Shown: positions 1 to 6,455, counted from the stretch's first letter. The stretch: DNA of 7,558 nt from an uncultured Planctomycetaceae bacterium (GCA_937904535.1 CALELC010000113.1:1-7558); one strand, 5' to 3'. Notes: generated by a model not told the origin, from the letters alone. Program-made: numbers and translations.

Positions 1-27
1 ATAGAGGTCGATCTCAGAGCCGGAGTT

Positions 28-47
28 CCGACCGGCGGAGCGGTCGG
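28..47 (-). terminator. GC-rich hairpin downstream of the dehydrogenase gene
   Basis: A perfect 7-bp stem (CCGACCG / CGGTCGG) with a 6-nt loop lies about 25 bases beyond the stop codon of the minus-strand dehydrogenase. A second, weaker 5-bp stem (CACTG 51-55 / CAGTG 64-68) lies between it and the stop. The position suits a transcript end or a 3'-end stabilising hairpin. No T-tract follows on the minus strand, so it is not a classical intrinsic terminator; the call depends mostly on position. Confidence 0.35.
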
Positions 48-72
48 CGACACTGATCGGCAACAGTGGTGA

Positions 73-1176
73 CTATTCGTCAGCGACGTTGACGAACACC
101 TTCAGCGCGTCTTGATCTTCCACGAGCAGCCGCATCATTTCCTGATAGTTCTGCAGCCCGTCGACTGGGGTGGTGAGGATCTTTTCGACCACACCGGGAT
201 ACATCATTTCGCCCATCGCCAGGTCGCGGATCCCCATTTCGAAGTGTTCGCGGTTGGCGTTCACGCTGCCCAACAGCAGCTTGTTGCCCAGCACCCACTG
301 GATGTTGATCGCGTCGGAGGGGACTTCGATCGTGCGCTTGCCGCCAGTAATGCTGGTCCAGACAACGACGCCGTTGTGGCCGACGGCGGACATCGCATCA
401 AACGCCAACTGGCTGCTGCCGGTCGCATCGACGACGAGGTCAGGCCGCCCGGTCTGCTTGACCAGCTCGGTCATCGAGGTTTCTGACGTGCTGACATAGT
501 TGGCTTCGAATCCCGAGGTGATTTCGCTCTTGAGATTCGGGGCTTTCCCGCGGGCAAGCGTGTAGACCTGCATCCCGCGCAGCCGCAGCACGAGCGTGGT
601 CAGCAGCCCGATTTGGCCGGCCCCGAGCACGTAGGCCAGCTTCGGACGCCAGACCCGCATCCGCCGCTGGGCCTCGAAGGCTTGATGGACCGCTTTGGCA
701 GCGCAGCTCATCGGCTCCATCAGCACGTGCAGGTGCTTGAGCCCCTGGGGAACCCGGACGATGTAGTCTTCGTGGTCGACAAACGACTCGGTGAGAAACC
801 CGTGACGCAGGTTGATGCCACGCTCGTAGTAGGTTTCTTCGCTGGTCATATCGTAGGTGCCGATCATGTCATAGATCGAGCCGCCGGGGCGGCGCACCGT
901 AGCCGTGACGTAGTCGCCCGGCTTGAAGTTCTGCACGTTCGGTCCGACGGCGGTGACCACGCCGAACGACTCGTGCCCGATCACCAGGAAGTCGTCACCC
1001 TCAGGAGCGTTGCCGTAGAGCGCTTCGTTGATTTCCCGGTCCGTCGCATCGACGCCGACCTTGAGCGTCTTGACCAACACGCCCTTGCCCTCAGGAATGT
1101 CGTCCAGTCGCGGTTCGGAGATCTCTTGGAGGTGAACGCTGTTGGGGGTTCCGGGCGTAACCGCGACGGCTTTCAT
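73..1176 (-). CDS. Glucose 1-dehydrogenase-like, zinc-type medium-chain dehydrogenase (haloarchaeal style)
   Basis: This 367-residue protein belongs to the zinc-dependent medium-chain dehydrogenase/reductase superfamily and most resembles NAD(P)-dependent glucose 1-dehydrogenases, which oxidise glucose to gluconolactone in the cytoplasm. The N-terminal catalytic domain has the GHE motif (His68, Glu69), and Glu154 sits in a MEPM segment. The usual first zinc ligand, Cys, is replaced by Asp43 (VGVDATDRE), as known for Haloferax glucose dehydrogenase. The four-cysteine structural-zinc lobe is absent: the protein has one cysteine, Cys158. The nucleotide-binding Rossmann motif is GAGQIG (185-190), and an Arg after the second strand (LARGK, Arg209) would suit NADP. 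The YYERGI and HGF segments near 116-127 also fit the haloarchaeal form. The ATG at 1174-1176 is chosen because MKAV is the normal family start; a TTG at 1222-1224 would add 16 unconserved residues. No strong Shine-Dalgarno is visible. It is divergent from the regulator gene. Substrate could be another aldose. Confidence 0.85.
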   Translation of the reverse strand: MKAVAVTPGTPNSVHLQEISEPRLDDIPEGKGVLVKTLKVGVDATDREINEALYGNAPEGDDFLVIGHESFGVVTAVGPNVQNFKPGDYVTATVRRPGGSIYDMIGTYDMTSEETYYERGINLRHGFLTESFVDHEDYIVRVPQGLKHLHVLMEPMSCAAKAVHQAFEAQRRMRVWRPKLAYVLGAGQIGLLTTLVLRLRGMQVYTLARGKAPNLKSEITSGFEANYVSTSETSMTELVKQTGRPDLVVDATGSSQLAFDAMSAVGHNGVVVWTSITGGKRTIEVPSDAINIQWVLGNKLLLGSVNANREHFEMGIRDLAMGEMMYPGVVEKILTTPVDGLQNYQEMMRLLVEDQDALKVFVNVADE

Positions 1177-1276
1177 AATGATTTCGACTTTGTTACGGGC
1201 AACTAAGGGAGTGGATGGGGCCAATGGCCCAGCGGGTTGGATGGTCTGAAATCGTACCAGTCCCTGCTGTGGACGT

Positions 1277-1294
1277 CACCGGCTCGAACCGGTG
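1277..1294. promoter_or_regulatory. 18-bp palindrome in the divergent intergenic region, candidate operator
   Basis: CACCGG and CCGGTG form perfect 6-bp arms around a 6-base centre that itself contains TCGA. The site lies about 100 bases upstream of the gdh start and about 60 bases upstream of the candidate promoter of the regulator gene. A symmetric site of this size fits a dimeric winged-helix protein, and cyanobacterial SufR is known to bind inverted repeats with a 6-base spacer (CAAC-N6-GTTG). Base identity differs from that motif, so assignment to the neighbouring regulator is inference. Confidence 0.35.
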
Positions 1295-1353
1295 CGATTT
1301 CCGCTTCGCCGGGCATCGGCCGCCAGCGCGATGGCGAATTAAAACATCGCCGC

Positions 1354-1382
1354 TTGTCAAAAATCAGGTCCGCTTCTAGCAT
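1354..1382 (+). promoter_or_regulatory. Candidate sigma70-type promoter for the SufR-like gene
   Basis: TTGTCA at 1354-1359 matches the -35 consensus at five of six positions. TAGCAT at 1377-1382 matches the -10 consensus at four of six, with a 17-base spacer. The surrounding DNA (AATTAAAACAT, TCAAAAATCA) is locally AT-rich compared with the rest of the window. Transcription would start near 1389, giving a leader of about 55 bases to the ATG at 1445 or about 14 bases to the GTG at 1403. Confidence 0.45.
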
Positions 1383-1444
1383 GAAGCAGATGGCCGCTCG
1401 CTGTGAGTGGCAGCCCTACGTCGCTTACCGTGCTGCGCGCTCTG

Positions 1445-2149
1445 ATGTCTGATTCGCCTCGCTCGACCGACACCCAGTTGCTGCGGTGCTTGCGCGGCGG
1501 TCGGTCGTTGGGGATCGGCGAGTTGACCGAGACGCTCGGCGTGACGGCGACCGCGATCCGTCAGCGGCTACAGCGACTGTTGGCAGCCGGGCTGATTGAG
1601 CGGCGAAAAGTGATTGTCGGTCGTGGCCGGCCGGCGTTTGAGTATCAATTGACCGAGCAGGGTCAGCGGAGTCTGGGCGGCAACGCAGCCCCGCTGGCCG
1701 AGGCTTTGTGGCGCGAGATTCTCGCTCTGGCCGATGCTGGACCGCGCCAGCAGATTCTGACGGGTGTCGCGAAGCGGTTGGGCCGGCGGTACGCCGCCTC
1801 GATTGCTGCCGGGGCAGAAACCAGCGAATTGTCGCTGAGTGAGCGGATGCAGCGGCTGGGCGAATTGTTGGCGGCTCAGCAGATCCACGCCCAGTGCGGA
1901 GCGGTCGAAAAATCATGTGCCGCGGAAACCACCGCTGCTGGAGAACTGCCGCTATTGGACATTTGTGATTGCCCCTATCCGCAGCTCCGCGATGCAACAC
2001 CGGATCGAACGCTGTGCCAACTGGAGGCCGAGATCTTCAGCGAAGCGCTCGGGATGCCGGTGGAGTTAGCTGATTGTGTGCTCGACGGTAACGCCAGTTG
2101 CCAATTTGTTCCCGCGACTCCAGCCGAGGCGGCCACCGCAGCCCGATAA
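1445..2149 (+). CDS. SufR-like Fe-S-sensing winged-helix transcriptional regulator
   Basis: A 234-residue DNA-binding protein. Residues 21-53 form a winged helix-turn-helix (GELTETLGVTATAIRQRLQRL, then GLIERR), followed by a wing with the GRGRPAFEYQLTEQG segment at 59-73, typical of DeoR/ArsR-like SufR proteins. The C-terminal third carries Cys174 and Cys176 (CDCPY), Cys191 (CQLEAEIFSEALGMPVEL), Cys211 and Cys219 (DGNASCQF). The order CPY, C..E...FSE.LG.PV, C, G...C.F is the hallmark of SufR, which binds a 4Fe-4S cluster and represses Fe-S assembly genes when the cluster is present. The next gene encodes a SufT-like protein, which supports a role in Fe-S homeostasis. The ATG at 1445 is preferred because the conserved fold begins soon after it; an in-frame GTG at 1403 would add 14 residues. 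Neither has a clear ribosome-binding site. Its targets are unknown: no sufBCDS operon lies in this window. Confidence 0.8.
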   Translation: MSDSPRSTDTQLLRCLRGGRSLGIGELTETLGVTATAIRQRLQRLLAAGLIERRKVIVGRGRPAFEYQLTEQGQRSLGGNAAPLAEALWREILALADAGPRQQILTGVAKRLGRRYAASIAAGAETSELSLSERMQRLGELLAAQQIHAQCGAVEKSCAAETTAAGELPLLDICDCPYPQLRDATPDRTLCQLEAEIFSEALGMPVELADCVLDGNASCQFVPATPAEAATAAR

Positions 2150-2279
2150 CCGTTTCCGTCTCATTTGAGCCGGGTTCCGCTGGAGTGATCCTGCGTTGCC
2201 ACGCCAAACGCGGCCGAGCCGCGGCGGCCCAACCATCTCTGTTTTCTGTTCCCTAATTTTTAGTCCTAAAGCGATTTCG

Positions 2280-2618
2280 ATGAGCCTGGCAGAACACATG
2301 ACACTGGCCGAAGACAAAGTACGTGAAACGCTCAAGCAGGTGATCGACCCCGAGTTGTACATCAACATTGTCGACCTCGGCTTGGTCTATCTGGTGGACG
2401 TGAAAGATCCGGACGAGGACGGTCGGCACGAAGTCCGCATCGAAATGACGTTGACCAGTCCGATGTGTCCGGCCGGACCGCAATTGGTCGCCGGGGCCAA
2501 GAACGCTGCTGAATCGCTCGAAGAGGTGAGCAAGGCCGAAGTTCAGGTCGTCATGGATCCGCCTTGGAGCCAAGAGATGATGACCGAAGAAGCGCGCGAT
2601 CAGCTCGGCATTTTCTAG
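2280..2618 (+). CDS. SufT/MIP18-family (DUF59) Fe-S cluster maturation protein
   Basis: A 112-residue cytoplasmic protein covering the whole DUF59 (MIP18/SufT/PaaD) fold. Conserved family features are visible in order: VIDPELYINIVDLGLVY at 21-37, the TSPMCPAGPQL segment at 59-69 with the reactive Cys63, and VMDPPWSQEMM at 91-101 followed by a short C-terminal helix. Members of this family help mature Fe-S proteins; the cysteine is functionally important. The length is normal for stand-alone members. The ATG at 2280 gives the fold plus a short N-terminus; ATG 2298 is an alternative, and a longer in-frame reading from 2196 adds residues unlike the family. No clear Shine-Dalgarno precedes either start. 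It lies 130 bases after the SufR-like gene on the same strand and may be cotranscribed with it. Which client proteins it serves cannot be read from the sequence; PaaD-like phenylacetate oxygenase assembly is less likely, since no paa genes are adjacent. Confidence 0.85.
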   Translation: MSLAEHMTLAEDKVRETLKQVIDPELYINIVDLGLVYLVDVKDPDEDGRHEVRIEMTLTSPMCPAGPQLVAGAKNAAESLEEVSKAEVQVVMDPPWSQEMMTEEARDQLGIF

Positions 2619-2631
2619 AGCGATGGCAGAC

Positions 2632-2715
2632 GGCGGGAGCGGACCAGCAGCCCAGGTAGCCGCGACAGGGTTGCTGAGCAGCCGCGGGAGTGCGTCGCTG
2701 CGCAGTGCTCCCGCC
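2632..2715. repeat. GCGGGAG direct/inverted repeats able to form alternative hairpins in the mfnD leader
   Basis: GGCGGGAGC at 2632-2640 is exactly complementary to GCTCCCGCC at 2707-2715. A second copy, GCGGGAG at 2684-2690, is also complementary to 2708-2714. The downstream arm can therefore pair with either upstream arm: a 9-bp long-range stem with a 66-base interior, or a 7-bp local hairpin with a 17-base loop that can be extended by two G-T wobbles and a C-G pair. The block fills most of the 121 bases between the SufT-like gene and mfnD and ends about 10 bases before the mfnD ribosome-binding site. There is no T-tract. It may be a terminator-like or REP-like element or an RNA control structure; the sequence does not decide. 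Confidence 0.5.
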
Positions 2716-2725
2716 TGGGGAACAT

Positions 2726-2732
2726 GGTAGGA
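2726..2732 (+). promoter_or_regulatory. Ribosome-binding site of the ATP-grasp gene
   Basis: GGTAGGA contains an AGGA core ending 7 bases before the ATG at 2740. This spacing supports ATG 2740 over the immediately preceding in-frame GTG at 2737. Confidence 0.55.
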
Positions 2733-2739
2733 TACGGTG

Positions 2740-3753
2740 ATGAAGGTTTTTCTTGGCGAATACGTCTGTAGCGGCGGTTTAGGCGCTCAACCCGCAGAAG
2801 ATTCGATGCGTCTGGAAGGCGGGGCGATGCTCGCTGCGCTGGCTGCGGACTTGAGCAAGGTCGCCTCGCTGAGCGTTCCGGTGGTACCGGAATTGTGCCC
2901 AGCGCTGCCCGATTGCGAGCAGCACACGATTCAGGTCGGCAAGCCGCTTTGGAACCAGTGGATCAAAGCCGCCAAAGGCTGTGACGCCGCGGTGGTGATC
3001 GCGCCGGAACGCAACGGGATCTTGGCTAAAGCAGTGGGGATGCTGCGCGCCGCCGGCATCGATGTGATCGCCGGAACCGGCGACTTTCTTCGCGTGGCCA
3101 GCGACAAACAGCAGACAGCGCGAGCGCTGAGTACCGCAGGCGTGCCGCACCCGATCACGTTTCTGCCGAGCGACCCTCGGTCGGCGGCGCGGCTGAAGCT
3201 CTGCGATCAATTCATCGTCAAACCGCGCGACGGCTGCGGTACCGAATCGGTCAACCTGTTTGATGACTTAGATGAAGCGATGAACCGCGCCACCGATGAC
3301 GACGTGGTGCAGGGTTATGTTCCCGGTGCCGCGGTGTCGGTGTCGGTGATCGTCCATGGCAACGAGTTGATCGTGTTGCCGGCGGTCTCACAGGACATCT
3401 CGATCGAGCGGTGCACGTATTTGGGTGGCAGCGGGCCGCTGTGCGAAGATTGGCAGCGACGAGCCGGAGCGCTCGCACAGCGAGCCATCGCCGCGATGCC
3501 GCCCTATGCCCGTGGCTTCGTAGGGCTGGACTTGGTGCTCGGAGAAGACAGCAGCAGCGATGTGGTGATCGAGATCAATCCACGGCTGACGACTTCGTAT
3601 GTCGGTCTGCGGCACATGATCGTCGGCAATCCAGCGGCTCGGCTGTTGGGGCTGGAAAGTGGCCCGGTGCAGTGCAAACTGGCGACGGACACTGTGCGCT
3701 GGACCCGCGATGGCAGCGTCTGGATCGGCGAGTCGATGGCTCAGGATGCTTAA
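2740..3753 (+). CDS. mfnD: MfnD-like ATP-grasp ligase (tyramine/tyrosine-glutamate ligase of methanofuran synthesis)
   Basis: A 337-residue cytoplasmic ATP-grasp enzyme. The N-terminal pre-ATP-grasp domain begins MKVFLGEYVCSGG and carries an APERNGIL segment at 89-96. The central and C-terminal ATP-grasp fold shows SDKQQT (121-126), the lysine-bearing IVKPRDGCGTES strand and glycine-rich loop (159-170), the QGYVPG hinge strand (191-196), GFVGLDLVL (259-267), and the metal-binding VIEINPRLTTSY (276-287) with Glu278 and Asn280. This architecture matches the archaeal tyramine-glutamate ligase MfnD and the related ATP-grasp proteins found in bacterial H4MPT/methanofuran gene clusters. Known reaction of MfnD: ATP-dependent formation of gamma-glutamyltyramine; methylotrophic bacteria use tyrosine instead. 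The next gene overlaps by 8 bases and encodes the enzymes using this product, which strongly supports the assignment. A generic ATP-grasp ligase acting on another amine, or an H4MPT glutamate ligase, is the main alternative. Start chosen by the AGGA site upstream. Confidence 0.72.
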   Translation: MKVFLGEYVCSGGLGAQPAEDSMRLEGGAMLAALAADLSKVASLSVPVVPELCPALPDCEQHTIQVGKPLWNQWIKAAKGCDAAVVIAPERNGILAKAVGMLRAAGIDVIAGTGDFLRVASDKQQTARALSTAGVPHPITFLPSDPRSAARLKLCDQFIVKPRDGCGTESVNLFDDLDEAMNRATDDDVVQGYVPGAAVSVSVIVHGNELIVLPAVSQDISIERCTYLGGSGPLCEDWQRRAGALAQRAIAAMPPYARGFVGLDLVLGEDSSSDVVIEINPRLTTSYVGLRHMIVGNPAARLLGLESGPVQCKLATDTVRWTRDGSVWIGESMAQDA

Positions 3754-5455
3754 TTCCTCGCGGCGTTGGCTGCCCACGGCTTCCGCATCGCCACCGGTGC
3801 TCGGTTGGGATATCGGCGGAGCGAACATCAAAGCCGCCACCAGCGACGGCCGCGCGGTCAGCGTGCCGTTTGCGATGTGGTTGCGACCGCAGGAGTTGGC
3901 GGCACAACTGGTTGAGCTCGCCGCCGGTTTGCCAGGCTGCCGCAGCTGGGCTGTGACGATGACCGGCGAGATGGCAGATGTGTTTTACGACCGCGCGGTG
4001 GGTGTCGCCACGCTGGTCGAACAGACCATGCAAGCCGCTCACCAGTGCGGCATCGATGAAGTGGCGTTCTACAGCGTAGCCGGATCGTTCGTTGAGGCGG
4101 CGACGGCGGTGGCCGATCCCGACGCAATCGCTTCGGCCAATTGGCACGCGCTGGCTAGTTGGGTCGCCCGTCAGGTCGACCGGCCGGCGCTGCTGATCGA
4201 CGTTGGCGGAACCACGACCGATATCCTGGCGATCGAGCCCGATCGCGTCGCTACGGCGTCACGCAGCGATTACGATCGCTTGGCCAGCGGCGAACTGGTG
4301 TATCTCGGTGGCGGTCGCACTCCGGTTTGTGCTCTGGTCGACGGATTGTCGTATCAGGGACAGCAGGTGCCGGTGATGCGCGAGGTGTTTGCGACCACCG
4401 ATGACTGTGCCGTGCTTTTGGGTTTGGTAGCCGAAGATCCCGCGGACCGCTCGACATGCGATGGTGCGCCGCGGACCGTCGCAGCGGCAGCCAATCGGCT
4501 AGCGCGGATGATCGGCTTGGATCACCGGCAAGTCGACGTAGCGGCAGCCCGCGATCTGGCACGCCAGGTTATCGCCGCGGCGGCGGAGCACATGGCAGCG
4601 GCGATCGCACGCCGCGAAGCACGTTATCAGCAACACTGGATCGTGTCGGGACATACTGCCGATGGCTTCTTGCCGGGGCTGTTGGCAGCTGGCAATCGGC
4701 CGCAGATCACTCGGCTAGCGGACCTCGTTGGTGCTCCGCTGTCGCGAGTCGCGCCGGCGTTCGCATGTGCTCAGCTTTTCAATCAGCAGTCGAGTACAAC
4801 CGGCCACGAAAGCGGGTGCAAGGCGGACTCTGTGACGGACTCTGCCGACGCAGCGGTTTTGCCGGCGACTGCGGGTGACCGTGAGCGGTGGGTGGTGAAG
4901 CTCGGTGGCAGCCTGCTGCGGCGGCCGGGTTTGCCGAGGGTGCTGCGGCAGTGGCTGGGTGAGCATGCGGCGCAGCGGCAGGTGAACTTGATCGTGGGCG
5001 GCGGAGCGCTGATCGATGCGCTGCGGGAACTCGACCGCGTGCATCATCTGGATGCGGAGGCAGTGCACTGGCAATGCGTGCGTGCGCTGCGGCAAACGCT
5101 GGAGGTCGTTGCGGCGTGGCTGCCTGAAGCGGTCCTGATCGACTCGCCAGCCGCATTTGCGCAGCACTGTGGCAGCAGCCAGCCGGGCTGGTTTCTCATC
5201 GCGGCGGATGCGTTCTATCACCCCAGCAGCGGCGACGATTTGCCGTGCGACTGGACGACGACCAGCGACAGCATCGCAGCGCTGCTGGCAAGCAAGCTCG
5301 CCGCAGAGCGATTGGTACTGCTGAAGTCCTGCGAGCTGCCACCAGCGATTGGTCTAAGGTCGGCGGCGGAGCAGGGCATCGTGGACCCGGTGCTGCCGGG
5401 ATTGGTCAGCGAAGCCATACAGGTGCAGTTGCTCACGCTCGGCGGATGCGAGTGA
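3746..5455 (+). CDS. mfnF: Fused MfnF-like / MfnE-like methanofuran biosynthesis protein
   Basis: A 569-residue two-domain protein. Residues 1 to about 350 match the 'H4MPT-linked C1 transfer pathway protein' family (MfnF; hydantoinase/ASKHA-like fold): phosphate motif LGWDIGGANIKAA (19-31), TMTGEMADVF (71-80), second phosphate motif IDVGGTTTDI (151-160), SGELVYLGGGRTPVCAL (181-197) and VSGHTADGF (300-308). A polar, low-complexity linker spans about 348-380. Residues 381-569 form an amino-acid-kinase domain: VVKLGGSLLRRPGLP (383-397), LIVGGGALIDAL (415-426), DWTTTSDSIAALLASKL (502-518) and LVLLKS (523-528), as in MfnE. In archaea MfnE forms the aminomethylfuran diphosphate from its monophosphate and ATP, and MfnF condenses it with gamma-glutamyltyramine; fusion would couple the two steps. 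The ATG at 3746 overlaps the mfnD stop (ATGCTTAA), suggesting translational coupling; a GTG at 3659 would extend it deep into mfnD. Substrates are inferred from the families. Confidence 0.78.
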   Translation: MLNSSRRWLPTASASPPVLGWDIGGANIKAATSDGRAVSVPFAMWLRPQELAAQLVELAAGLPGCRSWAVTMTGEMADVFYDRAVGVATLVEQTMQAAHQCGIDEVAFYSVAGSFVEAATAVADPDAIASANWHALASWVARQVDRPALLIDVGGTTTDILAIEPDRVATASRSDYDRLASGELVYLGGGRTPVCALVDGLSYQGQQVPVMREVFATTDDCAVLLGLVAEDPADRSTCDGAPRTVAAAANRLARMIGLDHRQVDVAAARDLARQVIAAAAEHMAAAIARREARYQQHWIVSGHTADGFLPGLLAAGNRPQITRLADLVGAPLSRVAPAFACAQLFNQQSSTTGHESGCKADSVTDSADAAVLPATAGDRERWVVKLGGSLLRRPGLPRVLRQWLGEHAAQRQVNLIVGGGALIDALRELDRVHHLDAEAVHWQCVRALRQTLEVVAAWLPEAVLIDSPAAFAQHCGSSQPGWFLIAADAFYHPSSGDDLPCDWTTTSDSIAALLASKLAAERLVLLKSCELPPAIGLRSAAEQGIVDPVLPGLVSEAIQVQLLTLGGCE

Positions 5456-5675
5456 TCAGGCTGCCCCATCACTGCAAAATGCCTTGGGGTGGCACGCTCA
5501 GAGCCCCGGCGACGGGCGTGGTCTGCTGATCGCAATGCGACACCGACGCGATCGTGGCCGGCCTCGTCATCAGGTTTCTCGCTCACGCCCATCGTTCCTC
5601 AAGAACTTGCCACTCAGGAACTGAAGAAGTCAGGGGGCACCCAGCCTCTCTCGAGCTCGCTAGACGCAGAGCGCG

Positions 5676-6302
5676 TTAGGTCTGCTGGTAGAGCGATTCG
5701 GCGCGGATGAAGGCGGCGACGGCATGGGGCACAAGGAAACGGATGCTGCGGCCGCTGGCGATGCGTTGGCGAATGTCGCTGCTGGCCAGTTCGATCAGTG
5801 GCAACGTGACGGCAGCCGCCTCGATTTGCTTGGCGCGCTGCGGACTGACCAAACCGTCGAGCACCCGCCAGTCGACCGGCGGGTCGCCGCCGCGGCGAAA
5901 GACGACCGGCGTCACCCGTGCGAGCAGCTCCTCGGGCCGGTGCCACAAACGGATCGACGCGAACGCATCGGAGCCGACCAGCAAGAAAAACTCGTCGCCG
6001 GGACGTTCCTGTTGGAGGTCGATTACGGTGTCGAGGGTGTAACTGGTGCCGCCGCGATGCAGCTCGCGTTGGTCGATGATCAACTGCGGCCGTTCGCTGC
6101 TGCCCGTGCCGCCGATGGCCAGTTGCAGCATCATCACCCGCTGTGAGTCGCTGGCCACCGCACCGCCAGGCTTGAGCGGCGAGGTCGCTGTGGGGATGAA
6201 CAGCACCTGATCGAGCCCCAACTGTTCACCGCAACCTTGAGCGGCCCACAGGTGGCCCCAGTGCACCGGATCAAACGAGCCTCCGTAAATCGCGACTTTC
6301 AT
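5676..6302 (-). CDS. nadD: Nicotinate-nucleotide adenylyltransferase
   Basis: A 208-residue cytoplasmic enzyme of NAD synthesis that adenylates nicotinate mononucleotide to deamido-NAD. The nucleotidyltransferase signature YGGSFDPVHWGH (6-17) with His14 and His17 is intact. The second part of the active site is seen in FLLVGSDAFASIRLWHRPEELL (107-128; Asp112, Trp120), and the C-terminal ATP-binding motif ASSDIRQRI (173-181) precedes the usual VP..V..FI ending. The region normally written PPHK reads PTATSPLK (37-44). Length is normal for bacterial NadD. The ATG at 6300-6302 has a GAAGAG Shine-Dalgarno-like stretch ending 5 bases upstream (6308-6313 on the plus strand), and MKVAIYGGSFDP is the expected start. 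It is convergent with the mfn operon, 220 bases away, and divergent from priA. No intrinsic terminator with a T-tract is visible after its stop. Confidence 0.93.
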   Translation of the reverse strand: MKVAIYGGSFDPVHWGHLWAAQGCGEQLGLDQVLFIPTATSPLKPGGAVASDSQRVMMLQLAIGGTGSSERPQLIIDQRELHRGGTSYTLDTVIDLQQERPGDEFFLLVGSDAFASIRLWHRPEELLARVTPVVFRRGGDPPVDWRVLDGLVSPQRAKQIEAAAVTLPLIELASSDIRQRIASGRSIRFLVPHAVAAFIRAESLYQQT

Positions 6303-6442
6303 GCAGGCTCTTCAGCTTGTAACGAATGATCGGCAACGATGACCAAACGTGTCATCTCGGCGTCAGATAATCCCATTGCGGTGATTTCCCAAGCACGCGT
6401 CGACGCAGCGGTGCATTTTCTCCTGCCGCAGTCTGATTGCCT

Positions 6443-6446
6443 GAGG
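6443..6446 (+). promoter_or_regulatory. Ribosome-binding site supporting the priA start
   Basis: GAGG lies 9 bases before the ATG at 6456. It favours that start over the in-frame ATG at 6339, which has no comparable site, although the reading frame stays open upstream. Confidence 0.45.
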
Positions 6447-6455
6447 TACTATACC

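Noticed and set aside
1..72. Plus-strand frame open from the first base to a TGA at 70-72, possibly the tail of an upstream gene
   Set aside because: Only 23 codons with no recognisable motif; the stretch also holds the hairpins beyond the minus-strand dehydrogenase.
1277..1300. Resemblance of the CTCGAAC-containing palindrome to a tRNA T-arm
   Set aside because: The arms leave a 6-base loop rather than the 7-base T-loop, and no matching acceptor, D-arm or anticodon stem was found around it.
1425..2000. Minus-strand open frame of about 190 codons across the SufR-like gene
   Set aside because: Arg/Ser/Ala/Pro-rich translation without motifs, as expected for the antisense shadow of a GC-rich gene; the plus strand has a clear winged helix and cysteine pattern.
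2196..2279. Upstream in-frame extension of the SufT-like protein
   Set aside because: The added 28 residues do not resemble the DUF59 family and the stretch includes an AT-rich, promoter-like segment (about 2240-2270).
3575..4147. Minus-strand open frame of about 190 codons across the mfnD/mfnF junction
   Set aside because: No recognisable domain; it lies opposite strongly motif-bearing coding sequence.
4715..5221. Minus-strand open frame opposite the linker and kinase domain
   Set aside because: Arg/Gln/His-rich shadow translation; the plus strand carries intact amino-acid-kinase motifs.
5446..5529. Small plus-strand frame overlapping the end of the mfnFE gene
   Set aside because: Only 27 codons, no ribosome-binding site and no recognisable features; the 5456-5675 gap holds no supported gene.
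5594..5621. GTTCCT / AGGAAC inverted repeat between the convergent mfn operon and nadD, considered as a terminator
   Set aside because: Only 6-bp arms with a 16-base loop and no T-tract on either strand; too weak to call.
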